From Candidatus Saccharimonadota bacterium (GTDB lineage: Bacteria; Patescibacteriota; Saccharimonadia; Saccharimonadales; UBA4665): DNA of 64,000 nucleotides. The DNA lies in the NCBI GenBank assembly GCA_028289245.1, contig JAQGGT010000007.1, positions 1-64,000 of the forward strand, read 5' to 3'. Made by a program: the position numbers and the translations under genes. This document shows positions 48,946 to 57,750 of the stretch, one piece after another. Below the pieces are notes generated by a model. The model saw only the letters and a program-made list of their open reading frames with translations, was not told where the DNA came from and did not search any database. Position 1 is the first letter of the stretch. Every line of letters starts with the position of its first letter.

Positions 48946-49229
48946 CGCTCGCCGGCTGCCCAGCGCGAAACGATCTCCTCTACGCCGTGAGCCGGGCCGT
49001 GATTCTGGATAGTACCCAGCTGAGTATTGAGCAAATTCAGGGCGCCGATGTGGTGGCCAACTGTCTGGACAACGGCCCTGTCGGTGTGGAACGGACTACT
49101 TTGGGCTTCGGCAAATTGCTCCTGCTTTGATTCCAGAAGGGCAGCGACTCGCTGACGCGCCTCTTGGAGTTGGACCAGGTCCATAGTATCGGGCATACCG
49201 GCAGCAGTTTCCGGATCAGTAAATATCAT
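48942..49229 (-). CDS. Hypothetical helical protein, 95 aa
   Basis: Not recognised. Helical, with MDLVQLQEARQRVAALLESK and a Trp-containing C-terminus. I start at 49229, where AAGGA precedes ATG. The reading frame continues upstream through the ncRNA terminator and is not coding there. It may be translated from read-through of the ncRNA transcript or from an unseen promoter. Confidence 0.5.
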   Translation of the reverse strand: MIFTDPETAAGMPDTMDLVQLQEARQRVAALLESKQEQFAEAQSSPFHTDRAVVQTVGHHIGALNLLNTQLGTIQNHGPAHGVEEIVSRWAAGER

Positions 49230-49299
49230 CGTGTTTCCTTGTAAATCCATGGCTAACCCTTCAGTTAATAACTCTATTATACCGTGCATTTTGGGCACT

Positions 49300-49341
49300 A
49301 AAAAAGGCCGACGAGAGGGGGTGGGCACCGCTCGCCGGCCT
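49300..49341 (-). terminator. Intrinsic terminator of the candidate ncRNA
   Basis: Minus strand AGGCCG-CGAG pairs with CTCG-CGGCCT around a 15-nt C-rich loop, followed by six T (49300-49305). Confidence 0.85.
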
Positions 49342-49687
49342 ATTTCAGGAGAAAAGCCGAGGCTTTTCTCCATACCCTTCAACCCACCCGGACGAAGCAT
49401 CGACGTCTATTAATCAAATGACTCGTGCCAGTTCCACCCCGGGAGGCGGAACTACCATTTAGGCTCGCTTGAATACGGGACCTCACTCAACGTGGGGATT
49501 TAGTTAAAGGGGTTAGTATGTTTTAGAGCGTGCCAACGGCTTTATGCCGAAGGCGTCTTTAGAAAAAGTGGAGGGTAACAACTCTTCGTCAGCGCTCTAA
49601 AACACTCTAACAATGTTTAAGACCGAGGTCTCAAACGTTAGAATTGGGGGGTAAAAGGTACAAGAATCCTATCGATAGAATTCACAG
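49300..49687 (-). ncRNA. Candidate structured non-coding RNA of ~390 nt
   Basis: A promoter (49694-49722) and an intrinsic terminator enclose ~390 nt without a credible reading frame. Strong stems in order are CTAAC/GTTAG with inner TTTGAGAC/GTCTTAAA, a 12-bp TGTTTTAGAGCG/CGCTCTAAAACA helix enclosing ~65 nt, and AGTTCC-CC/GG-GGAACT. GGAGAAAAGCC/GGCTTTTCTCC and the terminator follow. It lacks the signatures I know for RNase P RNA, tmRNA, SRP RNA or 6S RNA, so I cannot name it. Confidence 0.65.
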
Positions 49688-49693
49688 TTTGCA

Positions 49694-49722
49694 ATTTTAG
49701 CAAACTTATTGCTTATTGTCAA
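49694..49722 (-). promoter_or_regulatory. Promoter of the candidate ncRNA
   Basis: Minus-strand -35 TTGACA (49717-49722) and -10 TAAAAT (49694-49699), spacing 17. Confidence 0.75.
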
Positions 49723-49770
49723 TACTTCAAAACATTTAATGTTTTTTAGCAACAGGCTTATGTTTTTTAA

Positions 49771-49803
49771 AACAGGGGTAGGTGCGCGCTTGCTCTCTAA
49801 AAA
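49771..49803 (-). promoter_or_regulatory. Conserved element upstream of the ncRNA promoter
   Basis: Minus strand TTTTTAGAGAG, then CAAGCGCGCA and CCTACCCCTGTT, about 50 bp before the -35. It is nearly the same as the element before unit D and related to that before unit F. Confidence 0.5.
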
Positions 49804-49874
49804 TTAGGATTAAAAGATTATTAAATCTAATCTGAAATTCGACGGTTTTTCAGGGCCGTGTAATACTGCTGGGC

Positions 49875-50738
49875 ATGAAGATTTCCAAAACTTCAGCAAC
49901 AGACCAAACCTTTCCCCGCGGTTTGTCTGACATCCCCAACTCCCCACACACCATCTTCTGGAAGGGCAGATCTCCGCACGAATTGCTCTCCCGACCCAGT
50001 GTTGCGATTGTCGGTAGCCGTAGAATGTCCGCCTACGGCAGTGCCGTAACTAAGCAACTCGCAACCCAACTTGCTGAACGGGAAATCGTCATAATCAGTG
50101 GGTTGGCGCTCGGTATCGATGCGCTAGCCCACCAAGCAGCCCTTGAGGTAGGCGGTAGCACCATTGCGGTGCTACCGTGTAGCTTGCACACCATTTATCC
50201 GCAGACCAACGCCCCAATTGCCCGCCAAATTTTAGCCCAGGACGGGGCACTGCTCAGTGAGTACGAGACTGACGAAGCCTTTTCTTTTAAATACAGCTTC
50301 GTGGAACGCAATCGCATTATCGCCGGTCTGGCCGACCTCGTGATAGTAACCGAGGCCGCGAAGGGCAGCGGCAGCCTGCATACCGCCAGCTTTGCCATCG
50401 AGCAAGGTAAACCCGTCTTTGCCGTACCCGGCCCCATCAATAGCCCGAATTCATATGGCACTAACAACCTACTCAAAATGCCCGAGGCCGCCCCGGTCAC
50501 CGAACTAAATGACATTTTGCTCGCCCTCAAGATGACGCCCGCTAACAGCCCACCGGTGCGGGGCAGAAACCCAGCCGAGCAAGTTGTGCTTGATCTGCTT
50601 AGAAAAGGAGTCGAAGAAGGCGAAGCGTTGTTTCACGACAGCTTACTGAGCATTCAAAGCTTCAATCAGACACTCACCATGCTGGAGATTACTGGCAAAA
50701 TCCGGGCTCTCGGCAATAATCACTGGTCCTTGCGCTAG
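49875..50738 (+). CDS. dprA: DNA-processing protein DprA
   Basis: Loads RecA on incoming single-stranded DNA in natural transformation. The 287-residue protein has the Rossmann-like core. VAIVGSRRMSAYG, SGLALGIDALAHQAAL, PCSLHTIYP and ERNRIIAGLAD are followed by GSLHTASFAIEQGK and a C-terminal winged-helix-like segment. It lacks an N-terminal SAM-like domain. The ATG is 7 nt after a TAATACT region. Confidence 0.93.
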   Translation: MKISKTSATDQTFPRGLSDIPNSPHTIFWKGRSPHELLSRPSVAIVGSRRMSAYGSAVTKQLATQLAEREIVIISGLALGIDALAHQAALEVGGSTIAVLPCSLHTIYPQTNAPIARQILAQDGALLSEYETDEAFSFKYSFVERNRIIAGLADLVIVTEAAKGSGSLHTASFAIEQGKPVFAVPGPINSPNSYGTNNLLKMPEAAPVTELNDILLALKMTPANSPPVRGRNPAEQVVLDLLRKGVEEGEALFHDSLLSIQSFNQTLTMLEITGKIRALGNNHWSLR

Positions 50739-50760
50739 GCCTATCTGCTAGACTAGTTAT

Positions 50761-50937
50761 ATGAAGCTTATGATTACTATTGGCATTACAGTCTTCGGCT
50801 TTATTGGCGGCTGGCTGGGAGCTTTACTCGACCACAACCCCAGTGGGCTTGGCGCTTGGAGCTTGACGCTCGGCACGATCGGCTCGTTCGTTGGTATTTG
50901 GGTCGGCTATAAAGTCGGCAAAAATTATCTCGGCTAA
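50761..50937 (+). CDS. Small two-helix membrane protein, 58 aa
   Basis: Two Gly-rich hydrophobic helices (about 4-22 and 33-50), ending YKVGKNYLG. TAGACT ends 6 nt before the ATG, the same leaderless spacing as in its neighbours, which supports it as a gene. The Gly spacing (GGWLGALL, GSFVGIWVGY) suggests close helix packing or oligomerisation. Function unknown. Confidence 0.6.
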   Translation: MKLMITIGITVFGFIGGWLGALLDHNPSGLGAWSLTLGTIGSFVGIWVGYKVGKNYLG

Positions 50938-51019
50938 CAGGGTCCGGTAGGTCGATTTTACGGCACTTTCTCTTATATATGATTTGCAAAATGCCGGGGT
51001 TACGCTTAGGATGTAAGAC

Positions 51020-53314
51020 GTGGCAAAAAATTTAGTTATCGTTGAAAGTCCGGCGAAAGCCAAAACTATTGAGAAATTTCTGGGCAAAGACTACGTCGTA
51101 AAGAGTAGCTTTGGCCACATTCGTGACCTCCCAAAAAAGGGTCTGAACATCGACCTAGAGCACGACTTTACCCCTCATTATGAAGTCAGCGCTGATAAGC
51201 GCAAAATTGTTGCCGAGCTGAAGAAGGCCGCCGCCGGTGCCGAAGTCTGGCTAGCCTCCGATGAAGACCGCGAAGGGGAGGCAATCGCCTGGCACTTAGC
51301 CTACGCTCTTAAACTTGATCCTACTAAGACTAAGCGTATCGTCTTCCACGAAATCACCAAGACGGCCATTGATGCCGCCATCAAGGCGCCCCGCACCGTC
51401 GATATCAAGCTAGTCGACGCCCAGCAAGCTCGCCGCGTCCTCGACCGCTTGGTTGGCTACGAACTCAGCCCGGTACTTTGGAAGAAGGTCCGCACCGGCC
51501 TCAGTGCCGGCCGCGTGCAGTCGGTCGCCGTCCGGTTGATCGTAGAGCGTGAACGCGAAATCCGCGATTTCAACGCCGTCAGCAGCTTTAAGGTCACGGC
51601 CATCTTCTTAGTCGATGGCGCCGAGTTGCCGGCCGAGCTCAGCGTCAAGTTCGATTCTGAAGCCGAGACCACCAAGTGGCTGGAGAGCCTGACTGGGGTT
51701 GGCTACACCGTCGAAGCTATCAATAAGAAGCCCAGCACCCGCAGCCCAGGCGCACCGTTCACCACCAGTACATTGCAGCAGGAGGCCTCGCGCCGCCTCG
51801 GCTATTCAGTCCGCCAAACGATGACGTTAGCTCAGCGGCTCTACGAATCCGGCTACATCACCTACATGCGTACCGATAGTACGATCCTATCTGGCCAGGC
51901 CATCGCGGCCGCCAAGGAACAAATTACCCATGAGTACGGCGAGCAGTACCACAAGCTACGCCAGTTTAAGACCAAGAATGCCAGCGCTCAAGAAGCCCAC
52001 GAGGCCATCCGCCCCACCAACTTTAACGCCCTGTCCCTCGGGGGCGACGAACAGCAGAAGCGCCTCTACAGCCTCATCTGGCAGCGGGCGATCGCCTCGC
52101 AAATGGCTGAGGCTAAACTCGAGCGAACAGAGGTAGAAGTGGCCATTAGCGGCCATAAAGAACATTTTGTAGCCAAGGGAGAGGTCTTACTCTTTGATGG
52201 TTTTATGAAAGTCTATGGTGGTGGCAAAGATGACACGCTGCTACCGCCAATCAAACAAGGGCAGGTGCTCGAGGCTCAATCTGTCAGCGCCACCGAAACC
52301 TTCAGCCGCTCAGCCGCTCGTTACAGCGAAGCCATGTTGGTCAAAAAGCTCGAGGAGCTTGGCATCGGCCGCCCAAGTACCTACGCGCCGACTATCTCGA
52401 CCGTCCAAACCCGCGGCTACGTCGAAAAAACCGACCTCGAAGGCAAAGAACGCGACGTTATCGAGCTCGAGCTCAAGCACGGGGCAGTCGAGCGCACCAT
52501 CAATAAGACCATCACCGGCGCCGACCGCAATAAGCTCGTCCCAACTCCCATCGCTGAAGTTACCACTGACTTTTTGGTTAATCATTTCCCAGCCGTCGTC
52601 GACTTTGATTTTACAGCCAAGGTAGAGGCCCAGTTCGACAGCGTCGCCGACGGTGACCTCGCCTGGCAGAAAATGATCGGCACCTTTTATAAGGACTTCC
52701 ACCCCTTAGTGGAGGCATCGGCCGACATCAGCCGGCAAGAAGTCTCCCAGGCCCGTTTGATCGGCCCGGACCCCAAGAGTGGCGAGCCGATCTACGCCCG
52801 CTTCGGCCGCTACGGCCCAATGCTCCAGATGGGCGACACCGAAGATGAGTCCAAAAAGCCAACCTTTGCGCCCATGCCCAAAGACTCCACCATTGATACC
52901 GTGACGCTCGAGCAAGCTCTGGTTATGTTTCAGCTACCGCGCCTCGTGGGCACGACCAACGACGGCCAGGAAATCAAAGCTAACATCGGTCGCTTTGGCC
53001 CATACGTCCAAGTCGGTAAGACATTTGTATCTATTAAACCGCTCGACCCGCACGACATTACCCTCGAAGAAGCCCTCGAGAAATACGAAGAAAAGCTGGC
53101 CAAAGACGCCGCCAAAAACATTGCCGAGTTCAAGAGCGGCATCAAGATCCTGAACGGGCCTTACGGTCCATACGTTACCGACGGCAAGAAGAACGCTCGC
53201 ATTGCCAAAGATGTTGACCCCAAGGGCTTGACCGAAAAGGATGCCAAAGCCCTATTGAAGGCAGCTCCGGCCAAAAAACGCGGCTTCAAACGCCGCGCAC
53301 CCGCCAAAAAATAA
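51020..53314 (+). CDS. topA: DNA topoisomerase I (type IA)
   Basis: Relaxes negative supercoils. The 764-residue protein begins with the Toprim domain (VIVESPAKAKTIEKFLG; acidic triad in SDEDREGEAIAW). The active-site Tyr is in ITYMRTDS at residue 282. Instead of zinc fingers the C-terminus has Cys-free repeats of RFGRYGPMLQMG / RFGPYVQVG / GPYGPYVTDG type and a Lys-rich tail. The start is GTG at 51020 with the expected MAKNLVIVES beginning. Confidence 0.97.
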   Translation: MAKNLVIVESPAKAKTIEKFLGKDYVVKSSFGHIRDLPKKGLNIDLEHDFTPHYEVSADKRKIVAELKKAAAGAEVWLASDEDREGEAIAWHLAYALKLDPTKTKRIVFHEITKTAIDAAIKAPRTVDIKLVDAQQARRVLDRLVGYELSPVLWKKVRTGLSAGRVQSVAVRLIVEREREIRDFNAVSSFKVTAIFLVDGAELPAELSVKFDSEAETTKWLESLTGVGYTVEAINKKPSTRSPGAPFTTSTLQQEASRRLGYSVRQTMTLAQRLYESGYITYMRTDSTILSGQAIAAAKEQITHEYGEQYHKLRQFKTKNASAQEAHEAIRPTNFNALSLGGDEQQKRLYSLIWQRAIASQMAEAKLERTEVEVAISGHKEHFVAKGEVLLFDGFMKVYGGGKDDTLLPPIKQGQVLEAQSVSATETFSRSAARYSEAMLVKKLEELGIGRPSTYAPTISTVQTRGYVEKTDLEGKERDVIELELKHGAVERTINKTITGADRNKLVPTPIAEVTTDFLVNHFPAVVDFDFTAKVEAQFDSVADGDLAWQKMIGTFYKDFHPLVEASADISRQEVSQARLIGPDPKSGEPIYARFGRYGPMLQMGDTEDESKKPTFAPMPKDSTIDTVTLEQALVMFQLPRLVGTTNDGQEIKANIGRFGPYVQVGKTFVSIKPLDPHDITLEEALEKYEEKLAKDAAKNIAEFKSGIKILNGPYGPYVTDGKKNARIAKDVDPKGLTEKDAKALLKAAPAKKRGFKRRAPAKK

Positions 53315-53499
53315 TTTCTTTTTTATTTTTGATTCGTTGCGTCACCCCTGAAATGGCGAGTACTGCCATAAGCGCTTCTGTGATGAATATCACCAAGCAC
53401 TACCTCTATACAACAGAGGTGACGGCATGTACAGATTTACAACAGTAAAATGGTAGACACGTCATATTTGTGCTACTATATGTTTAGTACAGTAATAGT

Positions 53500-53528
53500 T
53501 TGACTTTTAAAAATTTAAGTTTTATAAT
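53500..53528 (+). promoter_or_regulatory. Promoter of the sigma4/HARE-HTH gene
   Basis: TTGACT, 17 bp, TATAAT. A 41-nt leader with an AAGGAAAG SD follows, in contrast to the leaderless neighbours. Between topA and this promoter lies an ACCTCT/AGAGGT hairpin (about 53402-53420) and nothing else I can interpret. Confidence 0.75.
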
Positions 53529-53569
53529 ACTACTTTAACGAATAGTATTACAAGGAAAGAACTACCCAT

Positions 53570-54628
53570 ATGACGGAGACCGCCGCCGGTATCGAAATGC
53601 AAGCTGCGTTATCGACAGAAACATTAGTCAGCGATATCCTCGCCACGATTGATCGTGAACGAGAGCGCGAGATTGTTGCCCGCCGCTTTGGCCTCTTCGA
53701 TCGCAAAGAAACCCTTGAGCAAATCGGTGAGATGCTTGGCATCACCCGCGAGCGCGTTCGCCAGCTCGAGAAGTCCGTCGTTACGCGTCTCCGCACCTCG
53801 GCGGAGCAGGGGAACCTTCCACACATTACTGATTTCCAAGCTAAGCTGGTCGAGCAGCTTAAGCAGAGCGGCAACGTCGCTCGTGTAAGTACGCTCACCG
53901 CCGCCATTGTCAAAGACGCGAGTAAGGTAGAGCAGGCCCGTACCGCTTTCCTGTCAAAATTATGCCCTGAGCTGATCGTCATCAGCGAAGACGACCACTT
54001 CTACTACAGTGTCGCCATCAAAGCTGTCTACGAAGAGAAGGCCCTCAAAGCTGCCGTCGCTACTATTACTGACACCATTAAGCAGCTGGGCGAGCCAGAA
54101 ACTATCGAAACCATCGCCGAGAAGGCTAAAATCGATGATCCTAAGCAGGCCGAAGCGCTTGCCAGCACCAGCAAGCATCTTGCCACCCTAAACGGCCGCT
54201 GGGGCCTCATTAAGTGGCCAATGGTCAACCCTAAGAACATCCGCGACAAAATCTATGTCATTCTTAAGGAACACGGCAAACACCTCCACTTCAACGAAAT
54301 CGCCGACGCCATCAAGGCCAGCGAGTTCAAGCGTAAGGACGTTACCACCCAGGCTATCCACAACGAACTCATCAAAGACAAGCGCTTCGTCCTTATTGGT
54401 CGTGGCATCTACGCCTTGAAAGAATGGGGCTACGCCAAGGGTACCGTCGCCGATATCATCACCGAAGTTCTCAAGAAGGCTAATGAGCCGCTGCACCGCG
54501 ACGAAATCGTCAAGCGCGTCCTCGAGAGCCGGTACGTTAAAGAAACTACCATCCTCCTGAACCTCCAGGGCAAATCGCAGTTCAAGCGCGTCGCCAAAGC
54601 CACCTACGAACTCGCCGACGCCGAGTAA
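53570..54628 (+). CDS. Sigma-70 region 4-like protein with HARE-HTH domain
   Basis: The N-terminal part (about 25-85) matches sigma region 4: REREIVARRFGLFDRKETLEQIGEMLGITRERVRQLEKSV in pattern, with the helix-turn-helix that contacts -35 DNA. No regions 1-3 are present. The C-terminal 140 residues (LHFNEIADAIKASEF, ALKEWGYAKGTVADII) form a HARE-HTH/RpoE-delta-like winged helix. It probably binds RNA polymerase or promoter DNA as a regulator, not as a full sigma factor. Confidence 0.8.
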   Translation: MTETAAGIEMQAALSTETLVSDILATIDREREREIVARRFGLFDRKETLEQIGEMLGITRERVRQLEKSVVTRLRTSAEQGNLPHITDFQAKLVEQLKQSGNVARVSTLTAAIVKDASKVEQARTAFLSKLCPELIVISEDDHFYYSVAIKAVYEEKALKAAVATITDTIKQLGEPETIETIAEKAKIDDPKQAEALASTSKHLATLNGRWGLIKWPMVNPKNIRDKIYVILKEHGKHLHFNEIADAIKASEFKRKDVTTQAIHNELIKDKRFVLIGRGIYALKEWGYAKGTVADIITEVLKKANEPLHRDEIVKRVLESRYVKETTILLNLQGKSQFKRVAKATYELADAE

Positions 54629-54633
54629 AGTCT

Positions 54634-55503
54634 ATGTCCTACGAAGTTGCCGTTGCCTGTGATGTTAAACTCGGGGATTTCGTACGCGACAACCCAGAGG
54701 TCAACAGTATCGACATCGACCTCGAGGCCCTCAATGCTACGTTGCAAATACTAGAGCAGGGCAGGCCAAACAATGATGAGGAGCCGCAAGAGCTTCTCTT
54801 CTTAGCAAGCAGCTACGAATCGATGCATTCCACCCAGAATGAGATCGTTTTGGGCAACTTTACCAAAAAGAAACAGCGAAGTTTTCGGAATCCCAAATCC
54901 GTTACCTGCAAGATCCGGACCTGTGTGGCCGGTGCACCCGACACTTTCCTCCGTATGAGTGATGACGAACTTCAGAGCTACACAAGTCAGCAAGCCGAGC
55001 TGTTGGCACCAGGGTATCGCGCAGCAGCGGCGCAGAACCCCGAAATCGATTCTCTAGCGTACGTTACGAATCTCGCCGACGCTATTATTGCCTCTGTAAA
55101 AGCTGACAAACCGGCGTTTGAAGCAGCTGATTCCATACAGCAAGTAGCCGTCCACGAGCTCAGTCACGCCGTGGACCGAGCAAATCGGGCCGCCAACCGC
55201 GTCGAACGCTGGCACGGCGCCAAAATCGCCGCCAAAGACTGGGTCACCGGCACGGCAGTCATCTACGGCACGGCTTTTTCGGGGTATGGCGTCGACGAAG
55301 AGATCGGCTATCACCCCAACCTGCCGGTACAACTCGCGCTATACGGCCTAGTCCCAGCGGTAGTAGCGTATCAAGCCATGAAGCGTATATTCATTCGCCC
55401 CGAGGTGCGGCACCGCCGCTATCTCGCCAGCCCGACCGAAGCCCGAGCTCGCCAGCTGGAAGCAGACGCGCTCGAATATCCAACCATAATCAGACTGCAA
55501 TAA
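54634..55503 (+). CDS. Membrane-associated HExxH protein (putative metallopeptidase), 289 aa
   Basis: VAVHELSHAVDR carries HELSH at residues 174-178, a zinc-binding motif. Two hydrophobic stretches follow near 205-225 and 232-250. A third ligand is not obvious. The N-terminal 100 residues are unassigned, with two Cys near 92-97. It begins 5 bp after the sigma4/HARE gene and is followed 4 bp later by the 173-aa gene, so all three may be one operon. Confidence 0.6.
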   Translation: MSYEVAVACDVKLGDFVRDNPEVNSIDIDLEALNATLQILEQGRPNNDEEPQELLFLASSYESMHSTQNEIVLGNFTKKKQRSFRNPKSVTCKIRTCVAGAPDTFLRMSDDELQSYTSQQAELLAPGYRAAAAQNPEIDSLAYVTNLADAIIASVKADKPAFEAADSIQQVAVHELSHAVDRANRAANRVERWHGAKIAAKDWVTGTAVIYGTAFSGYGVDEEIGYHPNLPVQLALYGLVPAVVAYQAMKRIFIRPEVRHRRYLASPTEARARQLEADALEYPTIIRLQ

Positions 55504-55507
55504 TACT

Positions 55508-56029
55508 ATGAAAATTCCATCCCCCGAAACCATTGAACAACTCCAGAGCTACAGCCAGACGCTGCCGCAAGCCAGCTATGAACTCGGCGGTCTAACGGTG
55601 CAGTATGCCACCGTCGAAATCCCCGAAGACCAGCGGCCATTCCCAATGGCCGTAGCCGCTGCATTTCCCGCCAAACGGGTCATACCACCCCGCCAGCAGG
55701 CTGGCGCAATTCTGGTGAGCAATGAAGTGCCCGAAGACCTGCGCGGCCTGTGGGCCATGCACGAATACATCGATTTTGCGGTTATCGGCCACGGCGCAGT
55801 GCTACGCTGCCAAAACTCGGAAAGCCTCATCCACCAGCGCCTTAACCAATCCGCGCAATACGAGCTCAGCTACGAGTACGCTGCGGCCCGTCTTGGCTTC
55901 TTTACCAACCTCAAGCAATACATGCAGGCTGATCTCGATAAAAACGGCCTAGAGAGCCCGTATGACGATGAAGACGTCACTGGCTGCGACTTTGCCCTCG
56001 AGTTGCACCGCTACGCCCTGAGTGCTTAA
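55508..56029 (+). CDS. Hypothetical protein, 173 aa
   Basis: Not recognised. Soluble; AMHEYIDFAVIGHG in the middle resembles a degenerate HExxx..H helix, and a helical C-terminus follows. It lies 4 bp after the HExxH gene and could be its partner or a decayed relative. No enzymatic claim is supported. Confidence 0.5.
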   Translation: MKIPSPETIEQLQSYSQTLPQASYELGGLTVQYATVEIPEDQRPFPMAVAAAFPAKRVIPPRQQAGAILVSNEVPEDLRGLWAMHEYIDFAVIGHGAVLRCQNSESLIHQRLNQSAQYELSYEYAAARLGFFTNLKQYMQADLDKNGLESPYDDEDVTGCDFALELHRYALSA

Positions 56030-56834
56030 ACAGGGGTCCACCCCTGGTAGTATACTCATCCCATCGTCAATTAATTCATGAGCAATACCGAACGTTTTAC
56101 GAACATACTCTAGGTTTACAGGGGTCAAACGGTGTTTGAGAGGTGTTACGGATGATCTGAGCTGTAAAAGCCGCTCAAAAGCCATATATCGGCCCAAGAT
56201 AGCAATGCGGGTATGGTGAATGAGCAGAGCACGAAATTAAAATTTTCAAAACATGCAGGGCTTAACATTGTCAGCAGAAGTCGGGCCAGGCAACTGCATA
56301 CATTAGCGCTGAACGACATATCGACTCAACGTCGCACAATGTATATTTTGCGACTCGAATTTAGAAAATAAAGTGATGTACTGATACCCCTGTCGGGGGA
56401 GCACTATTAACGCCCAGAGTCATTCAGCCCACATCCATTTGTATATACGTTTGTACATACAAATGGATGTCCGGTGAGCTGTTAATATAGCCCTCTAGTA
56501 GCCACGCTCCATCTCGCCCTCATGGCTACGAGGCCCTAGTGTCGTGGTGTGATATGGGACACTATTTGACTTATCCACAGTTTTGTCGTGAAAACTTTAC
56601 TTTTTGCGACATTATTATTAAATTTTCACGTTCCCTGCTTTTCACGATTTGTATGAAAAGTTTTGACATATTGCCCTTTTTGTATGTTTATATAGTTTTT
56701 TTCAAAAACGTAAGCTTGAACCAAGCTTGAACAAAATCCGAACATGCAAGGGGAGATAATAGGGGAACCGCAGTAATTGCCCGATGGCGCTCTGGCCTGG
56801 CTTAGCCAGCTGGTTGGCGCCCTACCCCTAACTC
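56030..56834. other. 805-bp structured intergenic region
   Basis: No credible gene. It contains CAGGGGT/ACCCCTG arms at 56033-56048, two more copies of ACAGGGGT or its complement (56116, 56390) and a 14-bp inverted repeat (56431-56470). GTAGCCA/TGGCTAC arms lie near 56499-56531, with one DnaA-box-like TTATCCACA near 56571. A TTGACA at about 56660 and a tandem AAGCTTGAAC duplication near 56712-56731 follow. A GC-rich hairpin with CTGGC/GCCAG lies just after the ftsQ stop (about 56785-56822). AT content is higher than in the flanks. Confidence 0.55.
56431..56470. repeat. 14-bp perfect inverted repeat
   Basis: ACATCCATTTGTAT and ATACAAATGGATGT are perfect arms around a 12-bp centre. TATTAAC/GTTAATA arms outside it extend the symmetry. 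It could be an operator or the core of a structured RNA. Confidence 0.55.
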
Positions 56835-57749
56835 CTACTTATAATAAGCGCGGCCATCGACGCGTACATCAACATATTCCGCCGGCGTAATCCCCTGTTC
56901 TTTCAGTCGTTGGATTACCGCCAAGAAGGTGCCAGCTTGCTGCCGGGCGGTATTAGTCATCAGATTAAATTTTATTAAATAGGGCTGCCCTGTTAAGCGG
57001 ACGTCAAGCTCACTAACTCCTGCCGGTAGGGTGAGCGTAGCCACCGGCATACTCTTGAGCGCTAACTGGGAGATTATATTCCTGATAAAACTAACATTCG
57101 AGGCCGTCAGGGCCTGAGCGTGGAGCTTGACGGTAATGCCGCTCTCATCGGTCACTAGCGGTAATTTAAGTGAACTGAGCTGGGCTAGTTGCGCCCCCGT
57201 AGCGAGCGCCGTACCGTTACGGTCGAGGGCGAAACTACCGGTTGAAGTCCCGAGTATCAACACCGGATCATCCGCCCGAAGATAGAGCGTTGGTTGGCGA
57301 CCAATAAATGGCAATACCAATTGCACACTAGCCAGCTCCGGAAACTGTGCCTGCAGCTGGCTACTTATAGCCGTAGTGTCGATGGTAACCTTATTTTTGT
57401 TGAGGATCGAACTGTCGATCAGCTGCTGGGCGGCCCGTTGATAATCGCTACTACCGCGGAGTACGGCTTGGCTGCCGCTAGAGTCTTGGACAATAACCTT
57501 GGGATTAGTAGTGAGTGAAGTACCGAGCAGCAGTATGAGCACACACACCGCCAGGCCGATCATAATCAGCGTCCGAGTATCAGTGGCCCGCTGGCGCCGA
57601 GAGGGCAGCCGGGGCTCGGCGTTGACCGATTGACGCTCACCGGCGTGAGTCTGTTCGGACCGGCGAGCGTAATACGAAAAAGCCGCCATATTGCGGGCGC
57701 GATCAGGCCGTTGTCGGCCGGCCGGTGGTGTTTGTTTTTTGCGGAACAT
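56835..57749 (-). CDS. ftsQ: FtsQ/DivIB-like cell division protein
   Basis: A 304-residue bitopic protein. The N-terminal ~60 residues are basic and cytoplasmic, with a transmembrane segment near 62-82. A POTRA-like domain (SSILNKNKVTIDTTAISSQL onward) and an FtsQ beta-domain follow outside the membrane. Sequence identity to named FtsQ is low. Position after murG in the dcw cluster (1 bp apart) supports the call. It would link FtsL-type proteins to the divisome. Confidence 0.78.
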   Translation of the reverse strand: MFRKKQTPPAGRQRPDRARNMAAFSYYARRSEQTHAGERQSVNAEPRLPSRRQRATDTRTLIMIGLAVCVLILLLGTSLTTNPKVIVQDSSGSQAVLRGSSDYQRAAQQLIDSSILNKNKVTIDTTAISSQLQAQFPELASVQLVLPFIGRQPTLYLRADDPVLILGTSTGSFALDRNGTALATGAQLAQLSSLKLPLVTDESGITVKLHAQALTASNVSFIRNIISQLALKSMPVATLTLPAGVSELDVRLTGQPYLIKFNLMTNTARQQAGTFLAVIQRLKEQGITPAEYVDVRVDGRAYYK

Positions 57750-57750
57750 G

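Noticed and set aside
49488-49610. GTTTTAGAGC and its complement in the ncRNA resemble a Cas9-type CRISPR repeat or tracrRNA.
   Set aside because: They form one hairpin stem, there is no array of spaced repeats, and no cas gene is in the window.
49300-49687. RNase P RNA, tmRNA, 6S or SRP RNA as identity of the ncRNA.
   Set aside because: I could not find the conserved P4/CRI-V boxes, a tRNA-like end, a single long bulged helix, or the SRP loop sequence.
56213-56365. A 50-codon plus-strand frame in the intergenic region.
   Set aside because: No SD or -10 at the usual leaderless distance, and the composition is unlike the neighbours.
56571-56579. TTATCCACA as evidence of a replication origin.
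   Set aside because: A single DnaA-box-like site without a cluster, AT-rich unwinding repeats or dnaA/dnaN nearby is not enough.
56539-56730. A 63-codon Phe/Ile-rich frame.
   Set aside because: It covers the AT-rich promoter-like stretch and its composition simply reflects the T-rich DNA.
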